Assembly: GCA_018398765.1 (NCBI GenBank)
Contig: JAHBMJ010000919.1
Location: 1 to 35,394, forward strand
Reading direction: 5' to 3'
Length of the DNA stretch: 35,394 nucleotides
DNA from: Chromera velia
Lineage: Eukaryota > Sar > Chromeraceae
The translations under genes and the position numbers were made by a program. Position 1 is the stretch's first letter. Each line of letters opens with the position of its first letter. Below the pieces are notes generated by a model that was not told the origin of the DNA, did no database searches, and worked only from the letters and a program-made list of their open reading frames with translations. Shown here one piece after another: positions 20,200 to 29,700 of this stretch.

Positions 20200-21600
20200 G
20201 CTCTTTTCTTCTAATTTTGTCTGCTCTGGTCATGTGCATAGCTCTTTATACTTTGACAGACACAGGCAGTTGCACGCAGATCAGCACTGACACAGAAATG
20301 GAAGAACCATCCGCAGAGGAAGTCATGGGGCTGTTTGAATTTAATCAGAAGGGTAATACAGAAAAGCATGAAAAGTTCAAGAAATATCAGAAGGATTTTT
20401 GTATCCCTGTCTTGAAGAGAAAGGTGAGTAGACTATGAGAAGAGAAAAAGGTTCGGCCCTGTTTTTCTTCCCTAAGTAGTTTTGCCGTTCTTTTTATAGA
20501 GACCGAGGAGGACAATGAGGAAGTAAGTGAAAGACACGAAGGTAGAGAGAATCAAACAGATTCTGAAGAAGCAGATGAGAGAAGTAGAGACACGTCAGAG
20601 AGGAGAGACACATATACAGACAAACAAAAGAAGGTGGTAGAAAGAGAAGAGAATGACAAGAAGGCTTCACCAAGCAATGCAGAGAAAGAAGAAAGGAAAA
20701 AGACGACAAGAAGGGGAAAGAGACGGCGAAGGAAGAACGAAGAGGAAGATGAGACCCAAAAGACACCAACAGGAGAGAAGAGGGGGGAAGACTTCTCGGC
20801 GGAGGACTACGCTTTCTGGCAAATCACCAATGAGAGCGTACAGACAGCCCTGCAGACGGCGGAGGAGAAAGGGACGGTTCCTCTGGGTGAGTCCGAGCTA
20901 GTTGGAGTGGTCAAAGATTCGGGAAGCACTGGAGTGATCACGACGTCGATGGGTTGGTTGAGACTCACCATGGCATTGTTCCCTTTGTCTACGCTAGGTA
21001 GGTGATTGTGAAAGTATGACAAAGACAGAAGGCCGAGAATTGGGACAGCAAAGTTTAACGGAACGGTTGGAATTGTTGGGGTTTGGGGGGGAGGCCTTCA
21101 CCTCACCGATCGTATCTTGCTGTCTTCACGAATGGTGGTTCTACATACGGATGCCATCGTTCCTCCCCTGGTCGGGATGAAATTTTTGAAGGCATGGGGG
21201 ATAAAAATAGATTACGAGACCCTACAGATGAGACTATGCCTTCCAGATGGGCGCAAATGTACCATCAAATGGCAGAAGAAGGGCAGTGGACTCTTAACTC
21301 TTCCGGTCAGACCGGGGAGAGCGTCTCTTACCATCTCTGGCAAGCTTAGGGGGAGCAGCCTAGACATCCAAAGTTTGACTGACACAATAACAGGGGAAGA
21401 GGTCGTCGTTCCACGTGAAGTGATTTTTGGAGAATGGAAGGAGCGGTGTCGGGAGACCGATGCATATGGGAAAAAACTTTGGGCAGGTTGCGTTCAGAAG
21501 GAAACACAGGCACGTCAGTCCGTAGAGAGTCTGGGAGAAGGAATTATGTGGGGGGGCTCTCAAAGAAGAAGGACTAAGAGAGTGACTTTTTGAGAGACAG
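20200..21600 (+). pseudogene. Protease region of the plus-strand copia-like element
   Basis: Two candidate active sites are visible. One is TLTDTGSCTQIS (near 20255), in a frame that follows a hydrophobic stretch; the other is VVKDSGSTGVIT (near 20915). After the second, a long frame (21117-21593) contains VVLHTDAIVPPLVGMKFLKA, then WGIKIDYETLQMRL, similar to the C-terminal half of retroelement proteases. I favour 20915 as the functional centre because of this continuity. Between the two sites lies a Glu/Lys/Arg-rich stretch (20510-20790). Several frame changes occur. The protease would mature Gag-Pol; this copy cannot give a single product. Confidence 0.6.
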
Positions 21601-22572
21601 TCTCTAATCAGTTTCTAAATAAAGAGACCAGGAGGCTAAAAGGGCAGCCCTTCAAAACAGAGTTGAAAGAGTATGCCACCAGAACAAAGGAATGGAAAAG
21701 GGGGCACGTGAAACATCCTTCCGCTCTTGACATCTCAATGAGTGGCCACAGTCTAGATGAAGGGGGTGTTAGAAGATCGCCGCGTCTAGCAAAGAAGGAA
21801 CGAGCGTCGCAGGAGCCTCCATCCAGGCCTTGTAGTCACAGTAGCAGCAGCAGTAGCCACCAGGTTGACTATTGTGACCCTTCTTTTGCCGATAATCCCT
21901 CTTTGACACCTGCAGACAGGATTGAGGACGAAAGAGGAGGAAAGAGTTTTAATTAAAGGAGCCTAGGGAATCGCTTCAGCAAGTTCAAAAAGACAGCCTT
22001 CAGTCAAATTCAAATGAGATAGAAAAGGCAGAAAGGCAGTCAGAGAATGAACAAACGAAAGGAAAAAAACGAGAAAGATAGAAAGAAAAGGAAGAAAAAA
22101 GAAGGAAAAAGAATGAAAAGAAAGTAAAGGCTTTGGCTGCCGGGTCTAGGGTGGAGAACGGCAGGGTCTGCAGGGACCACGGATGTAATCCAGGAGAGGG
22201 AAGGGGAACGAGATCCGGGACAGACAGCAAGGACGACGCACCTGTATCTGAAACAGGAGGGCCTGGGTGCTCACGTGAAAGAGAAAGGATGCGGGTAGAA
22301 GGAAAGGAGTTGAAGAAGCTTGTCCAGAGAGCACACAAGGAGATAGGGCATCTAGGAGGCGTAGCTTTCAGTCAATCGCTTTCAAAGTACATCAAAGGAA
22401 GTCGGTTGAGGGAGGTATGTAGAAAGATGATAGAGGGTTGCAAGAAATATGCTCAGGTAATAGGAGCTCCACACAGGTAGAGAGGATGGACAACAAGATT
22501 GAGGAGAGGGAGACCACTTGAAAGGATTGCAGTTGACTTTCACTTCATTAAAGAGATTCTGATAGTTACCAT

Positions 22573-22580
22573 CATCGATG
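22573..22580. repeat. Left 8-bp target-site duplication of MITE copy 2
   Basis: CATCGATG, identical to 22771-22778 on the other side of the MITE. Confidence 0.88.
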
Positions 22581-22770
22581 CACACTGCACGCACTCCTGA
22601 ATTTTTGGTAGAGCCTCTTTGAAAAGTGAATGTTATAGTTTTTAAAGGGGGTTTTAGCGTGGTTTTAGAGGGGTTTTCACCCTTTAGAAGAAGATTTTTT
22701 GCCTATAAATGAATTTTTGGCAGCTTATAACCAAAACGTGAACCAATGGTTCATGAGTGCGTGCAGCGCG
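22581..22770. mobile_element. 190-bp MITE, copy 2, inside the integrase remnant
   Basis: Same length and layout as 17442-17631. The ends CACACTGCACGCACTC and GAGTGCGTGCAGCGCG are inverted repeats with two mismatches in 16. A perfect 8-bp duplication CATCGATG flanks it. It splits the integrase between IIDAH and RWLVAVP, so it arrived after the retroelement. Confidence 0.9.
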
Positions 22771-22778
22771 CATCGATG
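22771..22778. repeat. Right 8-bp target-site duplication of MITE copy 2
   Basis: CATCGATG, identical to 22573-22580. Confidence 0.88.
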
Positions 22779-23929
22779 AATGCACTCGGTGGTTAGTGGC
22801 GGTGCCAGTAGAGGAAGAAGACGCAGCAATGGTATGGAAGGCAGTGCGGGATCACTGAATTACGCTTTTTGGCTACCCAGTTGGTCTAAGGTCGTGCTTT
22901 AAGACAGATAACGGAAGTCACTCCAAGGGGGTGTTTGATCTGCAGTGCAGAATAAGAGGCAGCAAAAATTGGTAAGGGGTCTTCAGCTCAGGAATATTTC
23001 GTATTGAAGACTAGAGAAAATCAGCCTTCGATGGGTCAGATGTTTTGATTTCAGCAGTGTTTTTTGCCTTATTTGAGCCTTTATGGAAAAGTTTGGCAAG
23101 GGGAGGGCAAAAAAAGGAAAATTTGGTAGGGGTCTTAAAGTTCTGGTACCAAAAATTCCCGAGTGGATGGGCCGCGTGGGTCACCCGCAGTCAATGGGGA
23201 TCCTCGAGAACCGCCATTACATTCTGGACACATAGATCACACTTCTCCGTCTTGAGAGAGACATCCCAAAAGAAAATTGGCAAAATATACTTCCCATGGC
23301 AGTGGCTCTTGTCAACTGCATGCCAGCAGTCAGAGAACCATATTTGTCTGCATATGAAAGGATGACGGGGCCGGGTTTGCCTAGTCCCAGCTAGTGTTGA
23401 AGAGAATAGAAGGAGTCATGAGGAGTTCAAGGGAAGGAGGTTTGAGGAGTTAGAGATGGTTCTCTTCCGACATCTTCTCTGTTACTACGGGAAGGTGGAG
23501 GAAGAATGGAAGCCAGGTGAGGTTGTGAAGGTTATTTCCCCGACTCTGTTTCGAATCAGACCTATCAGAGAGAGAAACAGGGGGTATGAGTCCTATGAGG
23601 TGGATCTCTTTGTGATGGCCATTCAACCAATGCCTGAAGAATTGCAGCAAGAGCTGAGAAAACCTGAAGGGGTGTTGGAGAATGAACCTTCGGTAGCAGA
23701 GAAAGAAAAGGAGAAAAGAAAGAGATCAGACGGAAAGAAATTTGTCATATGGAAGGATAAAAAGACGAAGCAGTTATTTTTGGGGGAAGTGAAGGAAGAG
23801 AAGAGAAGGCGAGTGACTGTGCAGCATTACGGGTCGTATACATAATACTATGGGAAAAGAGCGTTCAGAGATCAGCTTTATCGTCCTGCAATAAGGAAAA
23901 AAGGAGAGAGCGCGGCTAGAAGAGCGGTA

Positions 23930-25370
23930 ATGTTTACAAATAATACGAAGAAGTACGGGGCAATGGAGCCAGATCTGTTTGAGATGGAGGGAGAAGACAT
24001 CGTAATTGAAGACGCGGAGGTTGAGAAGAATAAGAGGCTAAGTGAGAATACGATCAGTACTCTTCTCAGAGAGTATATCGAAGAGAAGGAGTTTGCTTTA
24101 TCTACAGAGCTTGAAGACAGAATGTCAGGTTCGCCGAATCCGGCGTCACTTCATTTCTTGATTCCCTTATCAGTACGTCTTCCTTCTTTTGCTCAGATCA
24201 AGAGGTGGGAAGAGTCCTATTGATAGAGACTATGCATCAGAAAGTGAAGTATGAGAGCTTGATACCAGAGATGAGAAAGAAGTGCAACGAAGTGAGAAGA
24301 GCAGAACTAGCCAAGCTGATGAAGTACGACACCTACGACACGGTCAGGAAGGAGAACATCCCCACAGGAGCAACTGTCCTAGACATGCTGGTGATGGATA
24401 CTTTGAAGATGAAAGCAGGAGGAGAGAGAGAGTTTAAGGCAAGAGCAGTAGCAAGAGGAGACCAGGATCCATGCAAGACAGGGTATGGAGACCGCCACAT
24501 GTAGTTGTCCACCTGATTCTGTTCGTTTCGTTTTGCTTGCAGCATTAGCATCCCTAAACTATGGGAAAAACTCAATCGCCTCTGTAGACTGTCAGAACGC
24601 CATCTCCAGGCGAAGCTGAAGTCCCGAGTCCCAGTCTATGTCAGACCGTCTCCCAGTCATCCTGACAGAAAAGCAAGTTTGCTCTGGAGATTGAAGAAGG
24701 CCCTGTATGGTTTGAAGGATACAAGAAGAGCATTTGAAGACCATTTGTGGGAAGTTTTAAGGAAACTAAGTTAGGAGCTCAGTCCGTTGAGTGGGGTGTT
24801 CTAGAAAAAGAAGGGAGAAAAGGTTGTTGGGTTGCTGAGTCAGTACGTTGATGATTTGATTGTCGTTTCATTGGAAGGGGACACACAGGAGATAGTGAAA
24901 GAGATTGTAGAAGAGGTCTATTGTAAGGAGCCGGAGGTGTTGGGTCAGTATGTTGGAAGTGATTATAAGGTCCTTTCAGATGGAAGAATCTGGTGCTCTC
25001 AGAAAGTGTACGTTGAGAGTATTCAAGGAGAACAGAGTAAGCAAGGATCTCAGCCTCTTCCAACAGGGGTGACGAGAGAAGATGATAGGTCGGAGGTGCT
25101 AGATGCAGAGGGACACAGACGGTACAGACAGTTGTTGGGGGAGTTATCCTATGCAGCGCACAGCACCAGACCGGATCTCAAGTTTGCATCCGCATGGCTG
25201 AGTCAATTTAACCAAAAGCCAACCGTCAGAGTATGGAGACTTCTGAACAGAGCCATCAAATACGGACAGGCGACTTCGGATCGAGGGATCATGCTGGACC
25301 CTCTCAAGTTACATGAGAGAATGAAAGTGGTTCGTATTGCGATGCAGCAGGGGGAAGCGAATTGAATCTA
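23930..25370 (+). pseudogene. Reverse transcriptase of the plus-strand copia-like element
   Basis: Starts with an acidic linker (about 23930-24230). The RT proper shows LAKLMKYDTYDTV and, near 24435, EFKARAVARGDQD, equivalent to the copia KARLVARG motif. Then come LLWRLKKALYGLKDTRRAFED (about 24670-24740; the family form is kALYGLKQ.PRAW) and the polymerase centre LLSQYVDDLIVVS (near 24840), with both catalytic Asp residues. Downstream, EVLGQYVGSDYKV and the RYRQLLGELSYAAHSTRPDL block (about 25120-25185; the usual YR..vG.L.Y....RPD motif) place this firmly in Ty1/copia. Stops at about 24502, 24774 and 24803 and frame changes break it. Integrase upstream of RT also fits copia. Confidence 0.88.
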
Positions 25371-25374
25371 TACC

Positions 25375-25926
25375 CATAGACAGGCTGGGTACTTACCATG
25401 AATGGAAGACCGATCGCTTGGAAGAGTCAAAAACAGAAGAGATGTGTAAGGAGCATCAATCGGGCAGAACTCTGTGCACTGGAAGATGCGCTTAACTACG
25501 CATTGGTGACAATGAGATTCATTTGGGAGATCTGGAAGGACTCACATTGCACAATTCGAACGGATTCAGATGGGGTGTGCAAGATGCTCAAATCCAGAAA
25601 CCCGAAGCCCCAGGAAAAGGACTTGATTGAACAAATAAGAGAGATGCATGGGGGGGAAAGTGTGTGTAGTTCCAGCAATAGCTACAATGGATAGAATGGA
25701 AGAAGGGAAGATCAGAGTACAGCATGTGTACAGCCATCAGAACTATGCAGACAGTTTCACAAAGCCAATGGATGTAGATCTGATTGCATCACTTCTTGAG
25801 AAAGACAGACAGGCACGGATAGTCTACACACCCACAGGTCTGTCAAGAGAAAAAAAAGAAAAGAAAGAAGAAGATGATGATGAATGGCTATGTGTGCAGG
25901 TGGATTCGAAGACGCCTAAGATTTAA
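25375..25926 (+). pseudogene. RNase H of the plus-strand copia-like element
   Basis: The first frame (25398-25694) holds GRPIAWKSQKQKRCVRS, the Glu-containing NRAELCALEDALNYA and the Asp of IRTDSDGVCKML. After a frameshift near 25640-25680 the second frame (to 25926) gives RVQHVYSHQNYADSFTKPM, the closing H...AD..TK motif, and an acidic/Lys-rich end. The residue pattern is that of a copia RNase H. It terminates at TAA 25924-25926, before a short zinc-knuckle frame. No polypurine tract or 3' LTR was identified after it. Confidence 0.87.
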
Positions 25927-26060
25927 GACAGGAGCGCAAGGAGAGAAGGACTGAGGGACAGACAAGGGGTTAACTACAAAGCGATTGCAAAAGGGATCAA
26001 AGTCAAGGAAGAGGGAGAAAGCTTGATGGCTGATCGATTTGGTGAAAAGGGAAGGAATGG

Positions 26061-26297
26061 ATGGAGAAAAGGGGTGTAGGTGAAAAAGGGAAGGTAAAGG
26101 AGAAAGCATTTTACAGAGATGAGAAAAGCAGAACTGATAACAGGAGATCAAAGGGAGAAAAGCTACCTAAGAACGGAGCAAAGGCAACATGCTTAGTCTG
26201 TTGGGGGGCAGATCATTCCACGTCCATATGTTCGCCTACATCAACGCTCCAGACGTTTAAAGGAAACAACTCAAACGGACTCCGAGATCAAATGTAG
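26061..26297 (+). CDS. Small basic frame with one CCHC zinc knuckle after the copia-like pol
   Basis: 78 codons from ATG 26061. The first half is Lys/Arg/Glu-rich, then CLVCWGADHSTSIC (about 26190-26231) is a perfect C-x2-C-x4-H-x4-C zinc knuckle, the nucleic-acid-binding motif typical of retroelement Gag. It lies 135 bp after the RNase H stop, on the same strand but in another frame. It could be a separate 3' gene of the same element, whose own Gag shows no knuckle, or the Gag end of a different, neighbouring element. It may be part of a longer broken frame, since 25930-26060 is similarly basic. Expression is unknown. Confidence 0.5.
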   Translation: MEKRGVGEKGKVKEKAFYRDEKSRTDNRRSKGEKLPKNGAKATCLVCWGADHSTSICSPTSTLQTFKGNNSNGLRDQM

Positions 26298-26299
26298 TC

Positions 26300-27875
26300 A
26301 GAAAAGCACTTCAAATCAAAGTAAGATGACAAAAGAGAACGGAAGACACAAGACAGTACATGACATTGTGCGTGAATGATCGTGAATGGGAATGATGAAT
26401 AAATGTGTAAAAGTGGGTTCGCTCCGCGAAAAAAGAAAAAGGATACGATTGATAAGGTGTCAAAAGTCAGAGAGAAGAGGCGCGTGCAGAATTATACCAG
26501 TCTAAATCGATTCGCGTACACCGTTGAGCGAATTGTACGGGTCAGCAACACATGCATGAAGCGTTGCATGCGGGAAATTGCAACATACACGTAAACATGC
26601 ATACAGAGAGACATGCTCTTTACTTTTCTGTCCACTCGCACTCAGTCTCTTTCAGTACTGCATTCTGAGGACAGAAAAGTAAAGCCTCAGAATGCAGTAC
26701 TGAAAGAGACTGAGTGCGAGTGGACAGAAAAGCAAAGAGCATGTCATATACGGGACATACAGACAAATGTATTATATGAAATACGACAGATACGTACAGA
26801 CATAGCAGACGTGCATGTGAGCAATCGATCGACCGATCGACCAAAAATTAGAAATACAGATAGAGAGAGTGTATCGAGGTCCGGACTAGAGAGATCTATG
26901 AACTCGAGACCATTTCCGGAAGACCAGACTTACGAGTATATGTACAAGCGTGGATCTCTAAGCTTAGGTGAGCTAAGGATTCATCAGTATTCTTCTAGGG
27001 GTTCTATGGGAAGGAGGGGAGAGCTTGAAGGAGGAGGGAGTTTGTACTGTAGGCTATGAAGCAAAAACACCGAATTTTCATATCTTTAAACAATAAGCAG
27101 GCTCAGTTAAACCTGCAACAGCATGCATGGCCAGAGAAAGCACTTAATTTCCTAACTGGGGAAGCTGTCTGAAAACACAACGGGAAGGCCTCGTGTGTTC
27201 CTGTGTAAGTGTGTCGAAAATTCACCCCCCAGGTCTCCCCCAGGTGTCTTTGAGTCTTTTTGTTGTTCGACGCGTTGTTCTTCTCTCCGGTACACGGTTA
27301 TGAAGTTTGTGAGATATTACTCTACTTTGATTCTTCCATTTTTAGGTAAAACAAATCTTCTCGAAGGTGTGTGAGTGATTCAAGTACGAGCTTGAGCTGT
27401 TGCAACCTGAAAAAAAGTATGAAGCAACAGGTCTTCTTCTTTTCATGTCATTTATAGGGGGGTGATATCGGGGGGGGGGGTCCTGGTCCGTGCGGAGCGC
27501 GGTCCAGGCTCGTAGCATACGGTAGACCATTAAATAACATACTAGATAACATAACTTGGTCTCAACGTCGTCTTCCCGCATTGTTTCCCCCCTTTTTTCT
27601 TGCTAACAGGTCAATGTCTAGGTCAACATCAATATCTGGTAGTATCTGGATGCTGAAAAAGATACTGAGAGAGGAATAGAGAGGAGAGCGGAGCAATTAA
27701 GTGCTATTGAATGCCTCTTCTACCCGCTTCCACCAGCCAGGAGTTGAAAGCCTAACGTATACTAGAGAAAATCTTGCTGCGTGCTGCACGGCCCGGTAGG
27801 GCCATGCCGTGCGGCAGCCTTTTTTCGCGGCATGGGGGGAGGGCGTGCTGCTGCGCGGCAAAGCCGTGCATTACC
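26300..27875. other. Unassigned DNA with hairpin, up to the assembly gap
   Basis: No recognisable gene. The stretch contains the long hairpin at 26611-26744, a run of G near 27471, and a GC-rich stretch just before the gap (27774-27870) with short inverted words such as TGCACGGCCC and GCCGTGCGGC. The reading frames over the hairpin are mirror images of one another and are not genes. Confidence 0.5.
26611..26744. repeat. 60-bp near-perfect inverted repeat (hairpin) with 14-bp loop
   Basis: Arms 26611-26670 and 26685-26744 are reverse complements with a single mismatch in 60. The 14-nt loop ACAGAAAAGTAAAG is itself the reverse complement of an internal piece of the left arm, so GGACAGAAAAG occurs in both the loop region and the right arm. 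Confidence 0.95.
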
Positions 27876-27894
27876 NNNNNNNNNNNNNNNNNNN
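27876..27894. other. Assembly gap (19 N)
   Basis: Nineteen undetermined bases. The flanks are a GC-rich, hairpin-prone stretch on the left and ordinary sequence on the right. The true length of the missing DNA is unknown. Confidence 0.98.
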
Positions 27895-29224
27895 CCCATG
27901 CTAAAGACATTTCACCCCCCTATTATTGTTTGAAGCCTCCGTCTCTCAAGCACTGTAAAGTCTGTTGCTTACTTTTAGTGAGCTTCTACTTCCGTGCTTG
28001 GCACTCAAAGTAGCCAGAAGAATAGGTAGGTTATCCAAGGAGTGAATAAAACTTCCAGAATAGTGCTGCTGCCTGTCCGATTCCCAATCATCCTATGAAT
28101 TTCACAAGCAAGAGGCGGAAGTCCAAACTTTCTGTGAATTACAAGCTTTGAAGCTTCAGCTAGAGAGAAGTGAACTGTTGGAACGAGTGTTCAATGAAAT
28201 CTATACTTCTTCAACCTTGCTAGCTTGCTGATAATGTACAAACTAAGTTACCGATTTGTATGAATCAATGGTGTCCATTCCGACATCTTATAGTTATGTA
28301 TCTTACTGTGTGTAAAATTTTAACGTGACGTGCATGACGATTAAAAATGTTTGATTGGCGCGCGCGACTCATATAAAACTTACTACTACGAAAGCGCGGC
28401 GGCGGAACATGGTGTCGGCACACGGGCTCACTCAGTCACGGCGTATACGAAGGCTCAGAGGGCGGCGCCATAGGGTAGGGCTCCACATTGAGTCCACAAA
28501 CCACTTGTTTGATTGTGTTTATAATCCAAATACTAATTAGAACAATATTGGGGCAGAAGGCCAATCCTTTAGACATTAATCTTATTCTATCTTATTAAGA
28601 AACGTGTGATTTTTTATATTTTTTTAGTAATTGTTGTCATGCATATTTTCAGTCATTTTTCATTTGCTTAAAGTTGTTTCCACCTTTAATATCGTTTTTA
28701 TGATCTTTTTACTAGCTTTTGTAATACCGGTTAACCCGTTTAACTGTTGGTTATGACCAGTACGTTATCATAACTAGAGGGCCAATAACCTATAAGCTAA
28801 CTTGATAACCTACCTTTTTCCCTACCCTGGCTTCCCAGGCTACCCTAGCTTTAACTGTTTCAATCTACTAATTGAATCTAAGCACCAACTTTTTTTGAAT
28901 TCATTCAATTTATAGTATTTTTTCATACTCATATATTTTTTTAAAAAAATATTTTCTACATAATAGTCTAAATGATTGATTGAAGTCACAATGAGGTGGT
29001 TAAAGCCGGTGACCACGCCACCTGGGATTTGGCCAACTCATGTCACTGGCATGCAAGTTCCGTTCACATTTGTCTGCCTAGATTGAGAATTCCAAAGCTG
29101 TGAAAGTAGTGACAGAATATTGCTGAGGATTCCAGTGACTCTGGGAGTGAGAATCGCGTCGAATGCATCATATGATGCCAACTAAAGACTGTGGTGGAAC
29201 ACACGCACTGGCAAGTTATTCACG
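27895..29224. other. AT-rich unassigned DNA
   Basis: No gene recognised on either strand. The part from about 28540 to 28980 is AT-rich with T runs and ATATTTTTTTAAAAAAATAT-like symmetry near 28935. The last ~150 bp are the 3' flank of the minus-strand GTPase gene and may include its 3' UTR. Confidence 0.5.
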
Positions 29225-29634
29225 TCACGTGATGGAGGCCTTTGAGATAAGATCAGAAATCGACCTCCTAAAGTTTTGCATATCCTTGCGCAGTCCTTTT
29301 CCAGGATCCGTGAAGACCTCCCCTAGGGGTGGGAGGGGGTCTTCAAACTTCAACCACTCTTCGACAGGCTGCTGCAGCTCCTCGTCTGTCAACTCACAGT
29401 ACTGCAGAAAAACACAATCAACGATTGACGCTTCTGTGTTTGGGCACGTAACCGTCGATCACGAAGAAGACCGGAAATATCCTTCTTATGTGCCCTCATG
29501 TGACCGCGCAAACAGCTATAAAAGGGTGGGCACGCAAGAAGGAGAGGTGGAGGGGGCAGGCAGGGCGACAGACCAAACAAACCAAGCAAACATTGTCCGC
29601 AAGAGCACGGGCATTTATCACCCCCCCCCTCCCG

Positions 29635-29668
<34 letters not shown>

Positions 29669-29669
29669 T

Positions 29670-29700
<31 letters not shown>

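Larger units (their letters stand above)
22250..23860 (+). pseudogene. Integrase of the plus-strand copia-like element, twice interrupted
   Basis: The zinc-binding start is seen as AHKEIGHLGG (His pair) and EGCKKYAQV, where the usual second Cys reads Tyr. The core begins RPLERIAVDFHFIKE with the first Asp (near 22535) and runs to IVTIIDAH, where a 190-bp MITE (22581-22770) is inserted. After it the frame resumes at RWLVAVPVEEED, then reaches the second Asp in CFKTDNGSH (near 22910). A further ~150 bp bounded by a direct repeat is inserted at 22965-23117. The probable catalytic Glu is in SMGILENRHYILD (near 23200), followed by VNCMPAVREPYLSAYERMTG. The C-terminal region (23456-23845) has WKPGEVVKVISPTLFRIRP. 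All three DDE residues can be found, but stops and insertions kill the gene. Confidence 0.8.

Noticed and set aside
26613-27059. 148-codon plus-strand frame
   Set aside because: It starts inside the long hairpin, and an almost identical start is read from the other strand, so it reflects the inverted repeat.
27774-27875. Structured RNA or terminator at the GC-rich inverted words
   Set aside because: Pairing is imperfect and the stretch runs into an assembly gap, so no boundary can be given.
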